A stretch of DNA of 64,000 nucleotides from Atherix ibis (lineage: Eukaryota; Arthropoda; Insecta; Diptera; Athericidae), in assembly GCA_958298945.1 (NCBI GenBank), contig OY282605.1:30234811-30298810 (forward strand), read 5' to 3'. The notes below the pieces were generated by a model. The model was given only the letters and a program-made list of their open reading frames with translations, was not told the DNA's origin and made no database searches. Shown here piece by piece: positions 21,853 through 33,461 of this stretch (position 1 is the first letter of the stretch; the number at the start of each line of letters is the position of its first letter). Made by a program: the position numbers and the translations under genes.

Positions 21853-24254
21853 TTACGCAAAAAAAAGTTATCGCGATAATTAAAAAATGTTTGGCTTGTC
21901 ATATTTATAAAAAATAAAAAAAACTCATTATAGTATATGGTGTGTCGTGGGATTGTAAAAGTACGAAATCTTAATAAATTTGTACATCAGAGACCATGCT
22001 GCGCTGGAATCAAAACCACCGGTGGGCTCATGGTCCCCATGACAACAGAACATTTGTTCCACTGGGGGATATTCAGCGCTCAACGCGTTAAAAAAAGCAA
22101 TTAACAATAAAAATAATATTAGTAAATCCAAAAATAAAATGTTTTTTTATTAGATAATAAAAGATCACAGCAATTTTATTTCGTACTCATTCAAATCTTG
22201 ACCATTAATACGAAAATGTAATGTGATGAAAATCTTTTATTCAAATTAGATGATGTGCCTAATTTGGACGAAGCTGAGGAGTAAATTGAGAATTGAAATT
22301 TGTGTTGTTTGTACATTTGCATAGAAATGGTTCTACCCATATTTAACACCCGCTTGATTTTCATCCAACTTGTTACGCACCGGATGGCAACCCTTTTGTT
22401 TGTCTCAATTAAACTCTAATTCATCCCATAAACTTTTTACTGTAGTTTAATTACATCAAAGCATTAATCACTAAAGTTCAACTGATGAACCACCACTTCT
22501 TATAAACACGTAACTCAGCAAAACTCTACAAAATCCAGCAAAAATTTTGTAAACTTCATCAAATATAAATTGAGAAACTAATTATAGGGTGATTTAAACT
22601 TATTTTCTTAAATGTTTTAAATCAGTTTTTTTTTATGTACAAAATTAAATTGTTGACACAAAAGCGAGCGAATCTTTTGGTCAGAAGAAGGATTTTTATC
22701 ATATAATTTTTATGAAAATAATTTGAAGTAAATTTCTACAAAAAAGGCATATAAGAGCAAATAGTGCGGTTTTACCTTGGAGTATATTGTGTTATTTTTA
22801 TGCAATTACTTTCGTTAAATAACAATATTTCATTATTGTAATGGGGGTGGAGAATGAGTAGTTTGTTAAGCACTATATCGAAAAGTCCTTTTTCATCATC
22901 GCTCAAACATGTCCAATTTGTTTTATATAATCTGTCTTATTTTTCAAAGAATTTAGCAGAAACACATCCTCTGAAACAGCTGACATCAAGATAAATCGGT
23001 GGTCGATTTCATAAAATCCTGCAGTGAAAACGAACGAAAATGGCACAAGCACGCAAAACTCTATAGTGAAAACGTATTGGGAAGCCTCCACACCTAAACC
23101 ATGAACAGTATGAGCACTCTTTGCTTATACTTAAAATCACATTCTAGATACAAAAATGTAGTATTGGTTAGTGAATCTTTTCCTCATTAACCAACGTGAT
23201 GGTTTCATAAATATTCTGATGAGCAGGAGGGATCCTTTCAAGTTTTCTATTCTGAAATATGGCTCAAGGGCGAAACTTTTACGTGTGAATTCTATCCATT
23301 CGATTGAATTGTCAGCACGAGTAGGGTGGATACTATAAGTGGCTGGTAATTCATGAAAATTCAGTCAGCCGAACATTCGTGGCTCGTTATATTCTCATTT
23401 TGATGTTTATTTGTACTCGTTCTGTTCGTCCTAAACCAACCACTCCACCCCCACCCCCCCTCTCCCCCCTCCAACAATAAATTTCTATTTCGATGAAATA
23501 ACGTAATCCAATTGATTCAAGGAACCGATCATATCTTGAATAAACAGGATTATTGCTTTCAAATTGAATGAAGTTATAAAATTTATTTACACCTGCACCT
23601 TTATCGTAATCATCACCAACGATGCTCTTATTAAATCCAAAAAAAAAAAAAAATATTGAAAAAAAATTTATCTTCTTTTTTTAAAGGGGCATATCTGCAT
23701 GGAATATCTAAAGTAGAAGATGGTTCTTTATTAAAAAAAAAAAAAAATTCTTCCCTAAAGGTTGGCACGTACATATATAAAATAATAAAAAAATAATCGA
23801 AATAGACTGATTATGATGGAAAATCTGCTTAATCAAATATTATTATTAAGGAAAAAATAAAATCGAAATTAGCCATTATTGCTGCGGGTTCTTAGGAAAT
23901 CGTATTAAAGGAGAAAAAGGTTGAGTTATGCAAAGTGTAGATAAATTGGTAAAAGGGTTGAAATAATCGGTAAAAATTTACTGAATAAAATTTAAAGAAT
24001 GAATGAACTTAAATATTTTTATAGAAAATATATATAACATATTTTTACATAAAATCTTTAACATAAAATATCTAATTACTTAAATATCTATAGACATTCG
24101 TATATTAGCCTTTTTTGAAAGGATTATCCTCTTTGTGCTTGGCCAAGAAGATAGAACACTTTTAAAATTTAAATTTTGATTAAATTTTTATTTATATTCG
24201 ATCGCTACTAGACAAATATGTTTTTTTTTACGAATTATCTGCACAAATATAATA
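21853..24254. other. spacer without supported gene
   Basis: A reverse frame at 22903-23091 (62 codons, VFTIEFCVLVPFSFVFTAGF, then YEIDHRFILMSAVSEDVF) is less repetitive than the neighbouring random frames, but I recognise no family. A C-rich tract at 23448-23472 is listed separately. The rest is A/T-rich. Confidence 0.35.
23448..23472 (-). other. G-rich tract on the minus strand, possible G-quadruplex
   Basis: The plus strand shows runs of C5, C8 and C6 with short spacers, plus flanking CC pairs, in otherwise A/T-rich DNA. The minus strand therefore has the G-run pattern that can fold into a quadruplex. No gene context. Confidence 0.5.
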
Positions 24255-24256
24255 TA

Positions 24257-25519
24257 AGTTGTAGTAAAAAGAAATCCATTATTTTTGCATTAAATTGAAG
24301 GTTTTATTTAGCATAGATAGAATGATACGATTAAGGTCAAATATGCACCGTTTTGTTCGATAACTTGTTGCCATTTTGGAGGTAATTTCATAATGTCTCT
24401 CTCATAGAAACCCTCGTCCCTATTGGCAGAAAACAGGGAGAGTCGATTCTCACAATCATCTTTTGAGGCGAATTTTTCACCTGCAAAATCATTCGTCATA
24501 GACAGGAAGAGGTGGTAATCACTTGGTGCCAGGTCCGGACTATAAGGTGGATGCATAAGAACATCCCAACCAAGTTCCCGGAACTTCTGGCGAGTCACTA
24601 TCGATGTATGCGGCCTGGCGTTGTCCTGATGGAACACAATTCCTCTCCTATTGGCCAAAGCTGGCCGCTTCTGGGCGATTGCTTATTTCAGACGGTCCAA
24701 TTGTTGACAGTATAGGTCCGAATTAAGAGTTCGGCCGTAGGGGAGCAGCTCATAGTAGATGATTCCCTGCCACTCCCACCAAACACACAGCAAAACCTTC
24801 CTGGCTGTCAATCCTGGCTTGACCACCGTTTGCGCCGGGTGACCGCAATTTGACCACGACCGTTTTCGCTTGAAGTTGTCGTAAGTGACCCACTTTTCAT
24901 CACCAGTAACCATCCGCTTCAGAAATGGATCGATATTGGTCCTATTCAGCAGCGATTCGCGGATGGAAATGCGGTCCATGAGGTTTTTTTGCGATAACTC
25001 GTGTGGCACCCATACATCGAGGTTCTTTTTGTATCCAGCCTTATTTAAGTGGTTCCAAACGGTTTTTTGTGCAATGTTTAGCTCCCGGGCAATCGAAACA
25101 GTGCTTACGTGACTGTCGGACTCGACGATTTCTATTATTTTATCGACATTTTCGACAATTGGCCAGAGCGTGGTGCATCTTTGACATCAAAATTACCGGA
25201 ACGGAATCGACGAAACCAAAATTGCGTATGATTGTCTGTTAGAGTATCAGGACCATAAACACTATTCACATTTTCAGCTGCCTGGCTAGCGTTTTCGCCT
25301 TTATCGAAGAAAAACTGTAAAATATGGCGTATTTTCTTTTTGTTAGTGTCCATCTTTGACGCGTGCTAAACAAATATTGAGTCAACTGTATGAGAAACTT
25401 TTTTAGTACGTTATCTTTCTAACGCCATCTAGTGCAACCCGATCGCACTTTTAAAACGGGAGATATAGACTCCTAAAGCCATCTATTGGCAAAATAATGG
25501 ATTACTTTTTACTACAACT
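24257..25519 (-). mobile_element. mariner D1, full-length, almost intact (DD34D)
   Basis: Inverted repeats at both ends (GTTGTAGTAAAAAG at about 24258 and its complement at about 25504-25518). The transposase starts at ATG 25353 (MDTNKKKIRHILQFFFDKGE, NHTQFWFRRFRSGNFD) and ends at a stop at 24308-24310. Catalytic blocks: MVTGDEKWVTYD, FHQDNARPHTS and SPDLAPSDYHLF; 34 residues separate the last two Asp residues. I see only two lesions: a one-base frame change near 25160 and one in-frame TAA after LDRLK near 24686. All three Asp are kept, so this is the best preserved mariner gene in the window apart from E1. Confidence 0.95.
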
Positions 25520-25539
25520 AATATTTTACACAATCTCTT

Positions 25540-25930
25540 ATTAAAAAGTTTAATGATGTCAAATCGCACGATCTTGGCGGTAAAGTGAGATCATCAAATT
25601 TCAATATTACATGTTATTTCAAAAGTTTTGGATGATTTTCATGAAATAAAGTCAAAATTTATTATGTTGTGAGACTTGTAACGTCATTTTATTAAAACCA
25701 TAAACTGTTCAGATAAAAATCTTTAATTTTTGATGCGGTTATCTCACTTTCTTTTCAAAGAAATAATAGGCAAATGACACCTTTAGTCAAAAATTCACAC
25801 CTGAGAGTTATTTTTCGTGGATCAAATAGCTATATCATAGTTACTTGTGGGTTTTCAGAGCCTCATATATGAAAATTTTACTTATTGACATATCAACGGA
25901 GTGAAAAATTAGCCTCGTTTTGGTTTTTTC
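25540..25930 (-). mobile_element. rosa-type (DD41D) mariner relic G1, internally deleted
   Basis: The minus strand reads EANFSLR and NFHIWGSENPQ-like blocks near 25920-25850 (the first catalytic block; live members have DEAHF) and LPPRSCDLTSL at about 25570-25600 (the third-Asp region). Only about 330 bp lie between blocks that in the related F copies are more than 450 bp apart, so the middle is deleted. Heavily decayed. Confidence 0.55.
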
Positions 25931-26369
25931 TCTCTACCAAATATGCTTTATCTTTTTTATAGAAAAATTTTAAAGCCTTCATTGATAGTTCAAAAATCTT
26001 AAATATAAAATGGCAGAACTGTTATTTTTAAACTAGAACACACATGGCCTGGTATAAAACCATTCTTCTACCTCATCTAATTGCTTAAAGATCTTAAGAT
26101 ATGTGGTACATAAAACTTCTTCTACTTTATTTATTTCTATAATAAATTAAATAATTTTTATATGAAATTCTTGGATTTATGGGCTGTTTAATAAGATTTT
26201 CCTTTTTCAAAAATATTTCGTAAGGTTTTCACAATTTTTAAGTGAATGTATTAATTTTGTTAAAAATTCGATGTCAATTTAAGATTTTATTAGTATGGAA
26301 ATATGTTTTTGAGCTTTTTTTTAATAAAGTTTGTCATTTATTTATTTGATAATATACTGAGTGATTTTA

Positions 26370-27300
26370 TTCAAAGTATTTACTAGAGGAAGCGGTAACT
26401 TTTGGCTACCTTTCGAGTGCGAAGTGGATACCTCGAAGGAAAAATTTTGGGTCTTTTGGGTTGATCCATTCATCGAGACATTTTTTTGCTCTTTGGAAAG
26501 GATCGACAGCATAGACCGCAAAAAACGAAAATTTCAAGGAGCAATTTCTGATTTATCCCATATCATTCTTCTAAGTCATTTTGAGCAAGTTTGACAGCGA
26601 AATCCCCTTCGAAGTATTTCTGGACCGGCTTTGCAACGTGGGGACTAACGTTGCCATGACGCAGAATCAGCTTGTCTTGGGTATCATTCCATTTCGGCAG
26701 TTTTCCTTTCTAATCTGGATTAAATATTGTCAGCTGAGGTTGATAATGATCACCGGATCAGAATTTCATAATAAATAACATACATTTTGATAGGGTTTCA
26801 GGAGTCCATAATAAATAACACACCTTTGATCCTACCATACACACAGCACGTGGATATCGTGCTTCAGCATTGATCGATTTGGTTCCGCTGGCTTTGTCTA
26901 TGCTTTAGGGTTATCGTATTAAATCAATTTTTAATTGCTTCTAACAGAGTAATACTAAAAACTCATTCGTTTCTGCCATCCGAGTAGCCTCACGCACATT
27001 ACTAAGTGTCTGCCGATGTCTCTCTCCTTCAATTTTCTACTTTTAGACCATTTCCATCGAAACTAGATCTATCAATATTTATTATAGTTAATATATTCTG
27101 AATTGTTTCAGTTTAATCTTCATAAAGTAATTTTAAAAGTTCTGCGCCTTCAACATTTTTTGGTTCCCTTTCGGGTTTTTTGTCTCTTGCGACGAAATCA
27201 CCATCCTTAAATCACCAAAACCAGTTTTTCGTGTTCCATTTTATGATCATCATAATGTTAGAACAGTAAATAATACGTTACCGCAGTACATTTCTCGATA
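26370..27300 (-). mobile_element. mariner H1, old degraded copy
   Basis: From right to left: FKDGDFVARDKKPE near 27200 (N-terminal region), KASGTKSINAEARYPRAVC near 26840-26890, and LRHGNVSPHVAKPVQKYF near 26610-26680. The second catalytic Asp is Gly (HGN instead of HDN) and the third Asp block is gone. It resembles mariner A but is far more decayed. Ends not resolved. Confidence 0.7.
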
Positions 27301-27317
27301 ATAGAGAAATAAGGAAC

Positions 27318-27800
27318 GCCGGTGGTATGATAAGTCAGTGATAAATAAAACAAGGAATTAAGTTTTTCAGTAATAATTGATTCATTTTTTAATATAAGGT
27401 TCTTTAGCTCAACATACTTTGTTCAACGATATTCCAACTTCTTTTTAACCTAGCTGTAGTACAATTTATTAAACTCTACAAAAAAATGCATCAGTTTCAG
27501 GTATAACTTCAAAATTGAAAGTTTCTCTTAGCTATAACTTCCAAATTGGATATTTCAATTACTTCCCACCAAGGAATTTATTCAAATTCGAAAATAGGAA
27601 ACAATTACACGAACAAAATCTGGAGAAAACAATGGGTGGAGAAGTAATTCATTTTGTAATTCTCCTAATTTTACTGGTGTAATTATCGATGGATTTGCAA
27701 ATGCATGGTAATCATGAAACAGACTTGTATCTTTGTCAAATACAGTAGTTTTATCTTGTTTTCATTCTTCAACTGATCTGATAATATTGTTTTTCTTTCC
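27318..27800 (-). mobile_element. mariner I2, 3' part
   Basis: Shares the terminal block ATGATAAGTCAGTGATAAAT and much downstream sequence with I1 at 62296. Minus-strand words around 27700-27730 match the second-Asp region of I1, but stops occur throughout. Abuts the N-terminal side of mariner H1. Confidence 0.6.
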
Positions 27801-30177
27801 TCCAGATAGTTAATGAAGACTATACTATGTGCATGCTAAAAAATAGTAGGCATAATATTTACCTATTGATGAAACAGTTTTTGTCTTTCTTCGTGCATGC
27901 TCGATAGTATGAGTCTATATATTTATCTTGATTATACCTCATATTAGATGTTGTCTACATGTTATCATGAGATGTTTATTATGTCAACTATCTCACACAT
28001 TATTAATCAACGGTCTTTCAAAAGAATATCATAGATTTCATCAAATTGGACATTTTGTACGCATAGCGTCACTTATGCTCGTACAACTGCAACAAATTTT
28101 AGTTAAACACTTCTGAATCATTCCATACAATGGTAAGGCATGTCTATAATACATTTCAAGATTAGTTTTAATTTCAAATATTGTTTTTTTTCATAAAAAA
28201 CTATTGTAATACAAAATCCCAAACTTTTATCTCCTTTCAATGCCTTTCAAAACTTAACTAATGAATAGATATTTATAAAATTTTATATATTCTTTTTTAA
28301 AAATAATGCCAAATGATAAAATAAATATCGTTTTATAGATATTAGCTACATTCGTGGTATTTATCAATGATTTATCATATTGCCTCCTTAGAATTTCACG
28401 GAAATGCTGTTTTGTGGGCTATAAAAATTAAAAAATATTCTTTATGTTGCGAACAAATATAAACTACTGCATTTAAAAGCATCTGTTAATTGAACCCAAA
28501 TTTGGTATTCCTAGCGAAATCACAATAAAAACGGCAACAAGCTATTCCCGTTCCAATATTATTGAGCTAAAAAGTAATTTTCGAGCAGTTTTTATCAAAG
28601 ATAATAATAAAGACTCACTTTATGCTTACAATAAGCTTTAAATTGATTTGATATTGATTTTTACAATAAAATATTTTCAGTTTAAAAGAGACTATCAGTT
28701 AGAGAAATAGTTCATTACCCTTTTCAACGGAAATTCATTTTCATTTTCAAAAGCATTCCATATCATCCTGAAATTTATATGAAATAGAAATTCGAAATAT
28801 ATTTGGGGAAGAATATAACTATTGGTCTTGGAAAAGGGCAAAGTCAACTCTTCAAATCAGCACAGATTAAAACCATGAATGGAAGAGCAACTAGCATCTA
28901 TCAAACAGTTCGGAAACCCCAAACCAGACTTGACGAATGTAGTTACATAATTCGAATGGTTTTGGATGCTAGCCAAGAATTGTATTTGGGAGTTTGATTA
29001 TTGCTGTTTGGAATTAGTAAAAGTTCATCAAGTCAACAAAAACAATTCGGCTGCGAAGCGTATTATGAAACTTCTATTGAACTCTGGCATTTCCAAGTCC
29101 GTGGAAGCCAAATCGTGGAATTTTTCAATGCAGATATATTCATTGGATGTGCAGAAAGTTTGAATCGTAGATGGACTAGTCAGTTGAATGTTGCAAATCA
29201 ATGGTAAATAAACTAAAACCATCGACTGTACAGTAAAGTAAAGGCCTAAAGAAGGAGTGAGGAGTTATATTATTTAACTATAGAACTTGTTTTAAACAGC
29301 ATTGATAATTATGAATTTGTCGATATTGTAAAAGGATATTAGAGAGAATGGGTTTGAGTGAGAAACAGAGAGACAGACGGGAAAAATGGTTAATTAGATG
29401 CTAAGTAAAAAGCTTCACTAAATTTCCGTTAACCCTCCAGTGATATTCTCATTGAAAATATTCATTCTGCTATCCATTCCATCCCACTACCCCCGTTTTC
29501 AGTGAAATTGTAAATTATTATGACTGACTATAATAAAGTTTAGTAATTTTCTGCTTAAAAAAAGGATATTCCATAACAAAAGGATAATAATGCGTATCGA
29601 TCGCATTAAATTTTCTATTGTGAAAACGACCATATTAATTTATCAATTCATGAACTATTTTATGGAAAACTTTCTGATCGAAATAGTCTATTTACAGATA
29701 AATAATGTGGCACTATTCCAATCTGAATATATTATATAGACGAGTCAGCTAAATATGGAATCTTAATAGTGGACATACTTTTCGATGAATAGTGTTCAAT
29801 ATTGTTAATAATTAATGTGGTATAACAAAATCATAAACCATACACACCTAATTCTTTTTGCTTTCTCTACTGAATATTAAATAATTATTGAACTGAAAAA
29901 GAAGAGTAATTTTCACATTTATAGTCCAAAACTAAAGTGGAACAAATTCGATGATTATGAACATTCAACTTATTTATAGATTATAAACGAATAAATATGT
30001 TTAGTATCATTTATAGTTTAGTTTCTGGTTAATTTTATATTTTCGCATAATTCAAATCGTTTTATTCATAGTCGATTTATTTTATTTTGCTTTTATGATA
30101 TTTTATTATATACAATAAATTTCTACTTTTTATATAATAATTATTCTCTTAAAAGTATTTGAAAATATTCTATGAAA
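27801..30177. other. spacer with overlapping short frames of unknown nature
   Basis: 28803-29207 holds three overlapping forward frames (starting MGKNITIGLGKGQSQ, MLAKNCIWEFDYCC and MLFGISKSSSSQQKQ) in less repetitive DNA. They could be one frameshifted old coding segment, but I recognise no family. The rest is A/T-rich. Confidence 0.3.
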
Positions 30178-30250
30178 ATAGTGGGGTTCCTCAGGGATGT
30201 TTTCCCGGTCCTAGACTATTCAAAATAATTACTTTAAATATATCTGCTAA
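30178..30250 (+). mobile_element. non-LTR RT scrap
   Basis: Forward reading GVPQGCFPGPRLFKI (live motif GVPQGSxLGPLLF), a conserved RT block. No other RT motif could be found nearby, so only a very small piece remains. Confidence 0.6.
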
Positions 30251-30500
30251 AGAATATGCATATGTAAGTTTTATTGATTTTTAAAAAAAATATATTTACA
30301 GACTTTTAAATGAAAAATTTTTATACTAAAAATAATCGTGGCTCAAAGAGTGTAAAAAGGAGAAAAGTAGAACTTCAAATAAGAAAAGTTTTTAATTTAT
30401 CAAATTTTATCAATATTTTTTTTTTAATATAATTTTTGATTTAATTATAAAAAGGATCATACTTTAATAATATTTTTCTAAATTATTCAAATTAACTTAC

Positions 30501-31775
30501 GAGGGTCATTTAACAAGTACTTAGCCTACAAAAGAAAAACGAAAATTTTGGAAAGGTGGCAATTTATTTTTCCACATAATCTCCTTCAAGCTCGATACAC
30601 TTGGCCCAGCGATGCTCTAACTTTTTTAACCCGTCCAAAAAATACATTTTCTCGAGGGAAGCAAAATAGGCCTCCGTGGCGACGATGACCTCCTCATTCG
30701 ACCCAAATATATTCCCGGCGAGTGATTTTTTTTAGGTCTGGAAACAAAAAGTAGTCACAGGGGGCCAAATCTGGAGAGTACGGTGGATGGGGCAGCAATT
30801 CGTAGCGGAATTCGACCAATTTGGCCATGGCGACGGCGGAGGTGTGAGCCGGCGCGTTGTCGTGGTGGAACAGCACTTTTTCTTCGCAAAGCGGGGCCGC
30901 TTTTTCTTTAATTCGACGTCAAATCGGCCCAATAAGTCAGCATAGTAGCGCCCCGTGCTTGTTTTACCCTTCTCGAGGTAATCGATGTGGATCACACCTT
31001 GTGAATCCCAGAAAACGGTGGCCATCACCTTACCGGCCAATCGACCACTCTTCGCCTTCTTCGGAGCACGTTCGCCGGGTGAAGTCCACTGTTTCGACTG
31101 TTCCTTGGTCTCTGGTGTGTACCAGTGAATCCATGTTTCGTCGACGGTCACGAAACACCGCAAGAACTCCGCTGGATTGCGCTGAAACAGCGCCAAACAC
31201 GTCGCCGATGTGGTCTCACGGTTGCGCTTGTTTTCTGGTGTGAGCAAACGCGGCACCCATCTTTTCTCATGCCCAGTTCTTCGTGCAGAATATGATGCAC
31301 AGTTCTTACTGCGATGCCCACAGTCTCAGCTATCTCGTGAACCTTGAATTGACGGTCTGCCAACACGAGATCGTGGACTTTTTTAACGTTTTCCTCCATA
31401 GCAGCCGTTTTCGGGGCACCTAGGCGTGGCTCATCAAAAACCGACGTGCGGCCACGAACAAACTCGTTGAACCAATTCTTGACGGTCGCCATCGAAGGGA
31501 AGAGTCACCATACACAGCATCCAAGCGATTTTTGATTTCGCTGCGCGTTTTCCCTTCCAAAAACAAGAATCTAATCACCGAACGATATTGTTCTTTTTCC
31601 ATTTTTGTGCAACCGACCGACACGCTCGCTTTCAAAGGCTCTCAAAACAAAACTAATGAAGGAAATCGACTGAAACTTTGACAGTAGGCTACTAAAAGAA
31701 TGTACTACACGATGGTTTTTTTGTGACAGCAGTTCCATCGGGCGGTGGGGATAAGTACTTGTTGAATGACCTTCG
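30501..31775 (-). mobile_element. mariner E2, full-length 1275 bp, frameshifted (DD34D)
   Basis: TA on both sides (30499-30500 and 31776-31777). Inverted repeats begin CGAGGGTCATTTAACAAGTA on the left and end with the complement of CGAAGGTCATTCAACAAGTA on the right. The gene runs from about 31600 (MEKEQYRSVIRFLFLEGKTR) through MATVKNWFNEF, FVTVDETWIHWYTPE, HHDNAPAHTSAVAM and SPDLAPCDYFLF. Against E1, four lesions break the frame: a 1-base loss near 31497, about a 10-base loss near 31262, a 1-base loss in an A-run near 30890, and a 1-base gain in an A-run near 30730. All catalytic Asp codons remain. The copy is otherwise very close to E1. Confidence 0.96.
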
Positions 31776-31990
31776 TAAAAAATATGCTGTTAATTTATGG
31801 ATGGGAAAATAGTATTTTTAGTAAAATTGTTTTTAATGATGAGGTTTAATTTTGGCTCAATGATTTTTTAACAAGCAAAATTAATGTTTTTGAAATGAGA
31901 TTAATATAAAATAAATATTGGGAACATAACTGTATACACAAAAATGCACTGTACAAGAGATATTGGAGACACAATTGCATCCGAAAAAAT

Positions 31991-32008
31991 ACCGACGGTA
32001 TCGTCGGT
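31991..32008. repeat. short perfect hairpin beside mariner B2
   Basis: ACCGACG and CGTCGGT separated by GTAT, six bases before the TA target of B2. Confidence 0.8.
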
Positions 32009-32015
32009 GTCTATA

Positions 32016-32925
32016 CGAGATCTGTTCAAAAAGTATCGCGAATTTTATGTTTTTTCAAAAATTATTTATTTACTCATGAATATCTATTTTATCTCCTTTG
32101 AAGTAATCCCCACCAGATCTTATACACTTGTGCCAATATGTATAATAAAAAAAATTGGATTTTTTCAATCCTCGAAGCACTTTAAAAAATCATTTTTTGT
32201 GATCTTGTTCAGCTCCTCCTTCGATACCGTTGTTATCTCTTCAATCGTAGCGTAACGTCGTCCTTTCATAGAGTTTTTCAGTTTTGGGAACAAGAAAAAG
32301 TTATAGGAGGGCAGATCTGGAGAATACGGTGACTGCGGCATTATTAGTGTGTTGTTTTTGGCCGAAAATTATAAAAGCCATTTTTTATTCTTCCACAAAT
32401 CCGGGCGTTTCTGGCTGATTGCTTCACGAAACTTACGCATAACTTGCAGATAATATTCCTTTTAATCGTTCTACCCTGTGGCAAGAACTCATGATGCACG
32501 ACGCTCTTGTAATCGAAGAAAATTGTTAGCAAAACCTTCAAATTCGATCGAACTTGGCGCGCTTTTTTGGTATTGGCTGGTGTGGCAGCTTCCATAGGGA
32601 TGATTGAGCTTTAATTTCCATGTCATAATCATAAACCCATGATTCGTTACCAGTTATGACACTCTGAAGCAATTTGGATTGTCGCGAACAGTGTCGAACA
32701 GCTCCTTAACAATGTTAATGCGATGCTGTTTTTGGTCAAAATTGAGCAAAAATCGAAGACGAGCCAAAACACGTGCAAGCAAAGCAGCTGTCTAAAATGA
32801 ACTGAAGATTAAAAATGGCCGAACTTATCGGCATAAGTGAGGGACATGAGTACCAACATAACGCCACAAAAAAAAATCGAAAATCAAATATATCCAAATT
32901 CGCGATACTTTTTGAACAGACCTCG
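32016..32925 (-). mobile_element. mariner B2, N-terminally deleted copy, 910 bp
   Basis: TA at 32014-32015 and 32926-32927. The right end carries the B-family 5' leader, then at about 32740-32755 jumps straight to DQKQHRINIVKEL, so the start codon and both helix-turn-helix motifs are missing. What follows is ESWVYDYDMEIKAQSS (first catalytic block TGDESW damaged to Asn), VVHHEFLPQGRT, the late catalytic region with several frame changes, and the YFEGDKIDIHE-type end near 32090. The deletion junction is shared with B3, B4 and B5. Confidence 0.93.
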
Positions 32926-33086
32926 TATTGACTAGACCATCTAGAAGACGAAGTAATAGCAAGGCATACTGGTAGATTAGAGTTGCAGGATTATAGGGGG
33001 GTTCTTTAACATGTCACCAATTTCATACTTTGATATCAAAATATGTAAAATCCTCGGCGCATGCTGATAAATCATTAACAATTGAC

Positions 33087-33224
33087 GTATTTAAGGACAA
33101 CATTGGCCGAAATACAGTTAGATTTACTGTATAAAGTTGAACCTAAAATTGGGTCGTATTAAAAGACAATATTGGCCAAAATATAGCCAGATTTACTGTA
33201 AAAATTTGAACCTAAAATAGGTTC
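33087..33224. repeat. 69-bp tandem duplication
   Basis: Two diverged units at 33087 and 33156 with shared blocks ATTGGCC, AGATTTACTGTA and TTGAACCTAAAAT. Identity is about 85% by eye. Confidence 0.85.
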
Positions 33225-33430
33225 GATCAGATGAGTATCGTCAAAAAAAAGCCAAATCTTTAAAAAATAAAAAAAAAAGGGATTTGTAAAAATTTTTAAA
33301 TTTTTTTTTAATTTTGAGTTTCTAAAATAATATCTTTTTGATAAATTTTCTAATAAGGATGAACAAATGATCCGCTTACAATTGAAAGTATAATATTTAA
33401 AAAAACGTAGGCTACTCAGCAGCCTTCCGA

Positions 33431-33461
33431 AAATGTTGAGCAAGAAAGCTGCTCAACATTT
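33431..33461. repeat. perfect 12-bp-arm hairpin
   Basis: AAATGTTGAGCA pairs exactly with TGCTCAACATTT across a 7-base loop. Confidence 0.85.

Noticed and set aside
30857..31243. 128-codon forward frame
   Set aside because: Antisense shadow of the mariner E2 transposase.
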